Source: Icerya purchasi
Lineage: Eukaryota; Arthropoda; Insecta; Hemiptera; Monophlebidae
Assembly (NCBI GenBank): GCA_039619475.1
Contig: CM077115.1
Location: 31,199,083-31,263,082, forward strand
Length of the DNA stretch: 64,000 bases
Direction of reading: 5' to 3'
This document shows positions 55,128-64,000 of this stretch, one piece after another; position 1 is the stretch's first letter, and every line of letters starts with the position of its first letter. The position numbers were made by a program, and so were the translations under genes. The notes under the pieces are model-generated. The model was not told where the DNA came from and made no database searches. It worked only from the letters and a program-made list of their open reading frames with translations.

Positions 55128-56329
55128 GATGTACCCTCACTTACGTATTTGTAAGTAAAGCGGTATACAGTGATTTCGCTGTTCTTTAACTTTTTAGTGT
55201 AGCCTTCCGATGCATAGTTAAGTGGTTGCAGTTTTATTTCGAAATTTCTTTCAGAAGTATTTAATAATCATGTAAAAGAAGTTGAAAAATCGCCATTTCG
55301 ATCTAAATAAAGGCAATTTTAAAACGACTTCTCGTTGGTGCGTATGCATTGATTGTTTTAAAACTGACCTATTCCATAAACCTTTCAATACTATAAGAAA
55401 TACTAAGGCGCATTTATTAAATTTCATACGGTTAAAAAGAACGTGCGGATTTGAAAAATTTTCTATAATTTATTTTTAGTTAAATTTGTTCTACTTAAAT
55501 ATTTAACAAAAATAAAAAGGCACAATGATAAAACTGCTGGATTTGAAATTGCGCGCATCGGAACGAAGCAGTGGCAGGTAACAGGCAAACATAAAAATAA
55601 ATAAGTTATAAAATTGAGCGTAGAAAATAATAAAAGCTTTTATAGCAGTGCGGAGGACATGTGATCTGCCCCTACGAGGCTGAGCACCCTCTGCTAAGCT
55701 ACATAATAAATTCTCCTTTTTAGTTGACGATGATAATTAAGATAAAGTTAGTTTCCCCCCTTAAAAAAAAAAAAAATATATCGGCTGGCTAAAAGGCTTC
55801 TGCGTATTATTTTCCCCGTGCCGCTGGCTCACCGCGACGGCATTACACTTTATTTCGTAAAATTCTCCATTCTTGTTGCTGTACGAAATTTCGGCAACAG
55901 GGTCGGCGCATTTCTGTCTTGCTGAGCCATCAGGAACTTCGTCACTTATCAAGTGTCGTAGCAGCGTTTCATCATTCCTACCACGTTTTGCTCATTTTTT
56001 TCCGCTACACAGGCGCCTCTATTAGCACGGTCTCTTTGTGCCGTTGTAATGTCGTTATGCAGGTGTAATTATTCATTACTTAAATTATGACCTGGTCTCG
56101 CGCAGCCTCCCATATACACGAGCGTGTTGCGCAAAGAACAAACGCCACGGCTTACTATTAGTAAAAAGTTCACGATTTCCAACGAAGAATCCCTATTCTA
56201 GCGGTAGAAGCAGAAGTACGGCAGGAAAATAAGCATACAAACAGATGCACTTTTTTCATTAGATTTGCGATTGAACGATTAAAATTTTTCCAGATGCCTA
56301 TAGAGTTATGTGGCAATTGTCTAGTTTTG
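55128..56329. other. No recognised gene
   Basis: No supported motif; an A-run at 55763-55776. Confidence 0.45.
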
Positions 56330-57218
56330 GTTCATTTTTAAAATTTTAATTTATATTTCATTTTAAAAAGCATCCTCTGAAGAGAGACGTAACGTCAACT
56401 ATGCTGCACGTACCTCCCTGAGGAACAATGTGGCTTTAGACAAGAGCCACGATGGATATGGTGCATGCTGTAAGACAAGTTACAGAAAAGGCTAGAGAAC
56501 AAAATACGGCTTTTTGTATATTACTTTTGTAGACGTCAAAAGGGCATTCATTAATAGAAATGGGCTACGGCGATGTCTAATTTACCAACATTTGTTTCAA
56601 TTGTAAAACAACTACATGAAGGCATGAGCAGTGCGTAGTCATCCGCGATAAAGAAGTGTCGGATTGTTTTCCGGTAATAACCGGAATAAGATAAGGATGT
56701 GTGCCTGCGCCGTCATTGTATAACCTTTATATAGGAATGATTTTCCTCATATACAAACAAAAAACTGAACAAGTAGGTATTAAAATAAAATATCGTTGTG
56801 ACGGGGGAGATTATACAACCTGCAAGGATTTAATACAAAAACAGTAGGACGGAAGTGTTTGTGTTGCAAAATCTACAATATGCAGTGTGTCATACTAAGC
56901 GAAACCCCTAGCAGCTAAATCATCAATATAACACCTATCGGGATTTTGGACTAGCTATTAATCCAAGCAAAAAGGGAAGTAATGATAATAACTGGCGCGG
57001 ATTAAGGACTTCTACCTGAACGGAGTGAAGCTAAAAATCGTCAAAAACTTCGAATATCTTGGAAACACAATTAGCGACGATAATGAATTGAATGAGATCA
57101 ACCATAGAATAAAAAATGCAATGGCCACTTATAATAAGCTAGCGTAACGAGTATTTATAAAGAAAAACCCGAATGAGTTTACAGTAATATTACCAACAAT
57201 GCTCTACAGTAGTGAGAC

Positions 57219-57228
57219 ATGGCTAATT
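57219..57228. repeat. Target-site duplication of the nested LINE
   Basis: ATGGCTAATT at 57219-57228 and ATGGCCAATT at 57931-57940, one mismatch. Removing the insertion and one copy restores an unbroken host-LINE frame across the junction. Confidence 0.8.
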
Positions 57229-57930
57229 CTTCTTTCTCTTCTGGTGCCATGTTTGTTGTCGAACTTAGGCGATCATCTGGATGACATTTCTGTAGGCCTC
57301 CCTTTCGCCGGCGAGTCGGAAAAGTTCCTCAACGCTCCTGTCGGTCCATTGCCGTATATTGCACAGCCACAATAATCTTTTACGGCCGATGCGGCGTTTC
57401 CTTTCGATTTTACCACCCTGTATCATCGTTTGCGCCATTCTGTGCTTTGGTCCTTTCAGTATATATATATATATATATGTCCGAAATATTCTAATTTTTG
57501 TTGCTTGATTGTTTTCAAAATTTCCCGTTCTTTTTTGGAGTACCGTCTCGTTGGTAATATGCGCAGTATATGGAATTTTTAACATTCTTCGTGAACAACA
57601 CATCTCATAGGCCTCTCTATACGGTTCATAGTTTTGACGTTGAGCGTCCAGGCTTCACAGCCATAGGTCAATACCGATCAGACGTAACAGCGGAGTATCC
57701 TCAACCTCGGTGATTTGTTTAGGTGATGACTGCATGGCGTTTTTTGAATTTTGACGAACGCGATTCGTGCTATTTCAATTCGCGTTTTAATTTCTTCGTC
57801 CGCATCTACTTCCTCGTTCAGCCAGGCTCCTAGGTATTTGAAGTGCGTGACTCTTTCTATTTCCTTACCTTGTATGTACAGTTTCGTTGTTGCTTCTCGG
57901 CTTACTACAATCAACGTAGTTTTCGATGGT
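57229..57930 (-). pseudogene. Nested 5'-truncated RTE-like LINE
   Basis: A 702-bp minus-strand insertion. From its truncated 5' edge it reads KTTLIVVSREATTKLYIQGK, ERVTHFKYLGAWLNEEVDAD, EIKTRIEIARIAFVKIQKTP, LRILRCYV. After a shift it continues with MCCSRRMLKIPYTAHITNET, KIERKRRIGRKRLLWLCNIR, SVEELFRLAGEREAYRNVI. It ends near 57229 with a CTTCTTTCTCTTCTGG-type tail (complement of a short AAGAAGAA-like end). An (AT)n tract at 57461-57478 has expanded inside it. Same broad family as 33985-34540. One frameshift and several stops; dead. Confidence 0.82.
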
Positions 57931-58669
57931 ATGGCCAATTACAAGCCATCAAATTAGAAAACTAGAGATCTGTCGGATGAGGATGCTCCGACAAATGCTA
58001 AAAATAACATGGAAAGATATCGAATGAAAGAGTTCTACAAATAACAAACTGTAAATCAATAGAACAATATTTAACCAAAGCTCAACTAACAATAAGATGG
58101 ACTTGACATGTTAATGGATAAAAACCGCATACCGAAGCGCTTATTGTGTGGCGTGTTAAGCACGGGCAAAAGATACCGTGGAAGACCAAAACTGCGATAT
58201 AAGGGGAAGTTCTATCAAACACCATTAAAAAAAGAAGGCATCAATCCAAGGACGAACAAGTCCTTTGGAGAAATATGTGATGAACAGAACTGAATGAAGA
58301 AAGTTTATTGATGAAACTGCAAACAAGTGTTTATGCCGCCAGTAAAATTAAAAACAAAGGCATGGGGAATACAACGAGCCGATTTCAGTGCGCGCAATGC
58401 AGCTATGTATCCAATTAGAAAATAGGATTGATATCGCACATGCAGGCGTCGTACTATCTGACGACGGAGAAGAGATGATACGAGAAATGACATACTCGGC
58501 AGCGAGTGAGTTAGAAGAAGAAGATAACTTTATTATTGATACAACTACCGACATGTTTCATGGATACATCCCAAAATCATGTGATTTACCTATATTGTTC
58601 GGTCGATTACCAGAAAAGGGTGTCATGATCACGGTAACGTCAATTCAGTTGGATTTATATAAATAATGG

Positions 58670-58670
<1 letters not shown>

Positions 58671-58707
<37 letters not shown>

Positions 58708-59079
58708 TATTTATAGTGCCATACTCAGCTTTTGAGCGTCGGCGACTACCTATTTGTACATCTCAACAGTATAGACATAGGTAGTGTACTAGACAATTGT
58801 TATATGTAACGGAGGTGTATACACGAAAGACTACATTCGGAACTGATAGTAGCCGCTTATTATCGCGCTACCAGTGCAGTCCCGTGTGGGTCTGCTCTGT
58901 ACTGACCTAGTGCGCATATGATGTTGAACGTGGTGGTTTGCCATTATTGCCTTCCACGTGACTATTACCGATTATTTTATTTATTTATTTAATTCTTGTA
59001 ATAAGTTCGTCGTCGCTCGGGATCGAACCCGTGATCTCCATAACGGAAGTCAAGCGCACTAGCAACTAGGCTATCGCGA

Positions 59080-59124
<45 letters not shown>
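58671..59124. repeat. (AT)n microsatellite split by a SINE
   Basis: AT repeats at 58671-58702 and again at 59083-59124 flank SINE-A copy 2. The simplest reading is insertion of the SINE into a TA-rich target that later expanded, or duplication of an (AT)n target site. Confidence 0.8.
58710..59082 (-). repeat. SINE-A copy 2
   Basis: Collinear with 19434-19806 over its full length, with small indels. The tRNA-like head lies at 59082-59010 (B-box GGGTTCGATCCC, A-box TAGCCTAGTTGCTAG) and the 3' end at 58710 (CACTATAAA). Differences from copy 1 are moderate, so the family is not brand-new. Confidence 0.85.
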
Positions 59125-59129
<5 letters not shown>

Positions 59130-62041
59130 GATGAAGTTTTAATGTTTTTTTAAAGTCGAATGTTCAGCAATTTATCGTTAAACTGATTAACTTACCCTAT
59201 TTTTCTTTACCGTCACTGCAAGTAAAATTCCACCAAAACAATAATAATAATAATAATAATAATAATCGTATAGGACGTCATTGCTTGACAAAATAAAAAT
59301 AAAAACGAGTGCCCTGATTGGTTGCAAGTCGTACATTTTTAAACGGTTTGAGAAGAAATTTCGATATATAATATAAATAACAGGAGCAATTTTTTATTTA
59401 ACTCCGTGCAGAAATAATTTACCACTTTATACAACTTTACTCAACAGACGCACTATTTGTTTCGATAATGTTTGGGCACTTTGTGAAGAGACGTTACATC
59501 TGCCCGTTTTATTACTTAGTCGCAGCTTAGGCTACCAAAAGTGTTGCCACATTTTTCGTAATAAATAATATATTCATCGGCGGTTATTCCAACAGGGGAC
59601 ATGGGGTCGTCTGGTTCTCCGAAATGTTCTTTCGTAATTAATTTTTTTTTCCAAAGTGAGGCTCAATTTATTATATTTGCATGAACATTACGAATTTAAT
59701 TATAACTAATTTCATTAAATTTATTTAATTCCAAGGTATTGCCGCGGAATATTTTTTCTTCTCTTTCTTTACATTCCGTTTTTCTTCTCGCAACATCAAT
59801 AAACTTAGATGAGGAGAATTCTTCTTCTGCCATAAAGAATTCTCACTTAATTACCAAATCCTCCAACTTTTTTTTTTGTTTTTTTTGTTTGTTTTTTTTA
59901 TTATCTAAACAGTTCTAGCATTTCTTTACGAACACATTTGGAATCATATTGGTTCATTTTTCTTCGTATTAGAGACTCTCACTGCAAAGAAAAAGAGAAA
60001 AAAATTTTTTTTTGGCTCCGCTGATCTTACATTAATTTTCCGTTTTTATTATGTAATTTCGGGTTTTGACGCACTCTTCATTACGATCGGTATTTGCTAA
60101 TCATTTTCATCGAATTCGCTTTTTTCTATCGATTTCTAATGGGGAGAGTATTCCAAATTTTCTTAGTGTAAAATTATCATTTCAGAAAAAAAGAATAACC
60201 TTTTCTTCCTTAATGAATGCATAATTTTAAAAAGATTCTAATTTGTCCGATTTTAAAGTCCGCCCACGTTCTCGAATAACAGATGATTTTCCGGTAATCT
60301 TCACCGTAAAATTCCCCCTGTACTCTTTTCTAAATTAAAGTTAATTTTAAACATTTAATCTTTAATATTTCTCGTTTCTTATTTAAAATATCGATATTTA
60401 CGTGTTAAAAAAAGCTTACGAAATTTCGGAGCAGGAGCGATGTTCTTAATCTCACTGCCATTAATAATTTATAGTAACGAAACGTGACGGAATTTCATTC
60501 GAATACAATAAATTATGAGAAATGGAGTTGTGTAGTGATAAGAGTAAAAATCGTAAAATCAGAAAATTTGCGCGGTATATAATTACGATTTTAAACCGGT
60601 ATTGTTGGTATAATTAAAACTGCATTGTCTTCCATGCGGTACTGTTTAGAGTTCTGCTCCTAACGAACTGTTGTTGGCTTGATTTCGTGCTATTTTTCAG
60701 TCAACCGTTTGCCAAATTATTAAGCCGTACGGTTTTTGAATATATATTTCGTGAATTCTTCGTTAAAGCGGCTATTGTGCCTTTGTACGGAGAATTATCC
60801 GATTCCGCCTGTCTGCTTGCTGTACAACTGTGTGTAAATCTTTCTCGCTATCGTCAAATAAATATCCGCTGTCCGCGCATCAACAGCGGAGATTGATTAT
60901 CCTCTCAACGCTATTATTATTGTGCGATAAACTTAAAAATAAAGTCACACCGCCTGTCTTCTTTCCTATCCCGATACATTCAGATGCACACTTTCTCCGA
61001 ACGAATTGCAAAGATTCGGCAAGATGAACGTGCTAATGTCGGATTCGTACAATAAGCGCGATCGGAAGTATGCTACGGCTACGCAAAACTTCACTGCGAC
61101 CGTAATAAAAAAATAGAGATGGATGTGGCGCGCATTACTACATAAAACTTTTAATGTTACGTTAAAATTAATAGCGATTCTGGAAGATGTCCCCGTATGT
61201 TAATTGTGATTTTAATTTAGATGCGTTACAATCACGTATTTAATATGGGAGAATATAACTTATTTTAAACCTATTATTTTTATTATACGTGTATCCTAGG
61301 GAGAAGAATTTTCTATAAGGAACTTAATCGATTAAGCACACACCAAGCAGGGAGATGTCATGATTACTGAAGGTGCTTTGTAAGAGAAATCGAAGATTAA
61401 GTCGTATACTCGTTAGATATGGTATAGGGGAAAAAACCTCAACGTTAGCGTAGTAATTGTGAAACCCGTTTTAAAACGAGAAATCATAGAGCATTCTTTA
61501 CGTAGCTTTACCGTACCTATATATGTATATAATCGTAATACATATACACGATGTGTTCACATCGCTAGAGAATTAACGATATTGTCAAATTACGATAAAA
61601 AATCTCGTAAACAATTTCTAATTTAATTTTTTTTTTTTGAATATCGTATAATTTCAGAAAGAAAACTTCCCTATTCTTTCTGTTCATCGTGTTGTTTTTG
61701 AAAAACGGTGATATAATTAAGGGAAACTTTTTATTAAAAAAATTAAATGTTAATTACGTATTTTGTGTTGTAACAATGCTTTTTTTTTTGTTTTTAACGA
61801 CAGACAAATTTGTATTGCATTTCTCGCGTTTGAAATAGGTAACAACTCTGGCAAAATTTAAATCGGTTTAGCTTAGAGAATCGAAAAGCATAATACATGA
61901 TATCAAAAAGAACGGATTCCGTTGCGGTTACGTTAATGAGATTATTTGAATATCAAATTACAGAATGTTTCATATATTACCGCTTAAAATTTTAGAAAGA
62001 ATTCTTCACGTTTCCGAGCTAATTGATATCTGACGTGCAAC
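59125..62041. other. Gene-free AT-rich stretch
   Basis: No supported gene in 2.9 kb. An (AAT)n run is at 59241-59266 and T-rich tracts near 59867-59900. Confidence 0.5.
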
Positions 62042-62265
62042 AGGCAATTATTTACAATCGCTACCAGACACGGGTTCGAGACTCGTCTCGTTCCGGATCC
62101 GAGTCGCTCCCAGGTTTATACCTAATCTGAAATTGAATTGGGTACCAGAGAAATCTCTGGGAAATAAAGGCGGATCCGAAGTAGAACTGACCCCAATTGT
62201 TAACCTACAATCCCGATGTCCTATCAAAAGTACGGGACTCATTTTACCTTACTCCTAAATTCTCA
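62042..62265 (+). repeat. SINE-B copy 3
   Basis: B-box-like ACGGGTTCGAGACTCGTCTC at 62069-62088, then TTCCGGATCCGAGTCGCTCC, GGGTACCAGAGAAATCTCTG, AAAGGCGGATCCGAAG, ending TACGGGACTCATTTTACCTT. The A-box part is degraded. It is the best-preserved body of the three copies. Confidence 0.7.
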
Positions 62266-62683
62266 TTATATGCAATCTCTGTGTATTTCACCACTTATTT
62301 TTGGATCGTTTATCAGATTATTGGAATTCTAGAAACATTTTCACCAATCTGCCATAAGATTTTTCACCATATGGCTGATTGTTTCACTCCGATTAATGTT
62401 TTTTTTTTTCTTCCGGCTTCAATGCCTATAGGATCCTGCAGATTGAATAGATTTTGAATCGTTCCATGGTTTAATTAAACAAATGATATTCTCCTCGTTT
62501 CCATAAGATTACCTCTGCCACGTTTTTTTTTTTTGTTTTCTTTTTTTGACTTCATCAAAAAGTATGCACGTTTCTAATCGGCTGCAGTGACTTATGCACG
62601 CGCGGAGTACATTTTTTTCTTTTAGTGATTAAAAAAAATGATGAAGAAACGAATCGTAAAATTTTTACCAGCCGGTAATAACG

Positions 62684-62790
62684 TAATTTTTTTTTTTTTT
62701 TTTTTTTTTTTTCATTGGGCTTGTTAACCAGAGAACTTTACACAGAAACAATTGGAATGGGACATGAAAAGGTACACATAGTTTTAACAT
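62684..62790 (-). repeat. Family R leader fragment
   Basis: A T27-like run (about 62686-62712), then CATTGGGCTTGTTAACCAGA, GAACTTTACACAGAAACAAT, TGGAATGGGAC. This is close to the family leader at 23920-23970 and the complement of 10615-10655. The purine-rich body is missing. Confidence 0.6.
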
Positions 62791-64000
62791 CCCAACCCCC
62801 TTATGTGTAAATTCCATAATCACGCGTAATTCTCGATGCCTAGCTCGAACAAATGTAACAACGGTGCTTTCATGGCTTATTTGGGATAAAATGTTTGACG
62901 CTATCACGTGTCTCTTAAATGAGAGTGTTCATAAGGTGAAATCCTCCTTTGGCCGTTACGTGGTATTTTCAGCGAATGAAAATATCGCGATAATTGTTGA
63001 AACGGATTCCTTGCCGTTTAACGAGAACTAATCGCTGATGACCAACCCGAATTTTTAATTTGACCGATTTACGATTATCTGCATGCTTAAAATTTGTTCG
63101 ACTTCTATCTTATCTCGCTGCAGAGGAGCGGAATGTCGTCTGTGTCTATTCTAAGCGTAATTACTTGCTTCGCGGGTTATAATTTTTCGCTCCGATCATT
63201 ACCGATGGGTATGCGAAAAACACGCGCTATATCTTCTTGAACGGAATTTTCAAAATGTCCGCTACAACAAAAACTATCTTCTCGAACAGGGTTATTATTT
63301 CGGTACAATAGGAGAACCGGGCACATTACATACCTTGGCTTGGAGAACTTTTGGAAGAGCATAGCGTCAGTTATGGTATTCGCAGAACCAGGTAACTGTC
63401 ATTTCTGCAATATTTTCAGCATCCTGCTGACAGTGACTCTAATTGTATCATCACGCTTGTTGGTAAATTTGGTTGTGCGAATTCAGAATTTTATCAGCTA
63501 CAACAAACAGTTTTTTGTCATCCAAAAGTTCACCAGTTTCGTCCTCATCTACTGCTAAAAAGTAATTTCTTCTTCCTCGATCATTTTACAGTTATCTATT
63601 TTTTCCTAAAATATTAAAAAAAAAAAAAACAAAAAAAAACCACAAAACAAAAAACAAACGATTCTACTGTCTTATACAATTTTATTTACCGAGTAAAAAG
63701 TTATTTTCTAAAGCGGTTTATATCTAATTGTGTAATATTTAATTAATGTGCAAAAATTCGTAAGCTACCGAGTTCATTAACGATTATTATAGATTTGTCG
63801 ACTAGTTTCGGTCCGTTAAAGATTTATATTTACCTCATTAAATTTTATTACTTATTATTTAGAGGCTAGTGTGTTTATATTTATAATATATCATCGGTTT
63901 CTCGATTACTGACCAAACAGTATGCAAATCGTCGTCCATTGCCGGTACGAAAACTGTTTCTCGTAATTTGCATTAGAAGCGGGCAGTCGGATAAGTTCTT
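62791..64000. other. No recognised gene
   Basis: No frame with a supportable motif. A- and C-interrupted A-runs at 63617-63655. Confidence 0.45.

Larger units (their letters stand above)
56330..58480 (+). pseudogene. Decayed LINE with C-terminal zinc finger, split by another LINE
   Basis: Plus-strand RT blocks in broken frames. EEQCGFR then MDMVHAVRQVTEKAREQN are at about 56421-56505. ITFVDVKRAF-like sequence is near 56521-56550 and an IR.GCVPAPSLYNLY block near 56690-56730. FYLNGVKLKIVKNFEYLGNT is at 57025-57070 and AMATYNKLA near 57120. The frame reads SETW up to 57222 and resumes exactly after the 57229-57940 insertion (IRKLEICRMRMLRQMLKITW at about 57949-58010). It goes on to KRLLCGVLSTGKRYRGRPKL (58136-58195) and a CxxC...SN..IGLISHM zinc-finger tail at about 58388-58445. 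Multiple stops elsewhere. Clade is uncertain. Confidence 0.75.

Noticed and set aside
58388..58666. 92-codon frame beginning MRAMQLCIQLENRID
   Set aside because: Its first third overlaps, in another frame, the zinc-finger tail of the split LINE; the remainder is its 3' region.
63240..63590. Minus-strand reading with coding-like text (for example TKRDDTIRVTVSRMLKILQK)
   Set aside because: Interrupted by stops and not assignable to any family; too weak to list as a pseudogene.

Overview
The window looks like repeat-packed, gene-poor nuclear DNA of an arthropod, most likely an insect. It is AT-rich and full of microsatellites and poly(A)-ended insertions. It carries Penelope-like, Jockey-like, R1-like and RTE/CR1-like retroelements, tRNA-headed SINEs, a hAT MITE and a long-terminal-repeat palindrome element. 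I found no host protein-coding gene, no rRNA, no intact tRNA gene, no CRISPR and no bacterial-style operon. Nothing in the sequence fixes the species.

Layout. 1-690 is a decayed reverse transcriptase (RT). 2391-8346 is the most unusual object: a 5,956-bp element with 2.42-kb near-identical terminal inverted repeats (TIRs), AG...CT ends and a 6-bp target-site duplication (TSD). It carries one unknown, partly decayed ORF (5058-5579, with remnants to 5830). End structure and TSD length point to a non-autonomous Polinton/Maverick relative; no Polinton core gene is present. Another RT remnant follows at 8353-8850. A 298-bp hAT-type MITE lies at 13082-13379. Two Penelope-like element (PLE) 3' halves are joined head to head in a 2.8-kb palindrome (13519-16300); a second, older PLE is at 31655-33420. 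Both PLE families carry a CTGANGA...GAAA motif at the 3' side that resembles a hammerhead-ribozyme core.

From 33.9 kb on the window is a pile of LINE pieces: RTE-like ends (33985-34540, 51900-52320), an RNase H tail (37280-37963), a young Jockey-like LINE with a clean 15-bp TSD and one homopolymer frameshift (41899-43920), an older Jockey-like copy (44630-46330), a LINE with a fully open 678-codon RT frame whose 5' part is inverted (47290-49966), its truncated sister copy (52325-52950), an R1-like remnant (53220-54230), and a LINE split by a second LINE in opposite orientation (56330-58480 split by 57229-57930).

Three non-coding families recur through the window. SINE-A is at 19424-19806 and 58710-59082, with a tail at 28441-28478. 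SINE-B is at 18184-18460, 54228-54390 and 62042-62265. An unclassified purine/pyrimidine-skewed family with a homopolymer A tail occurs about nine times. One copy of it has expanded into a perfect 30-bp minisatellite (17256-17643). The features do not form a pathway: the window is a record of successive insertions, several of which can be ordered by nesting.
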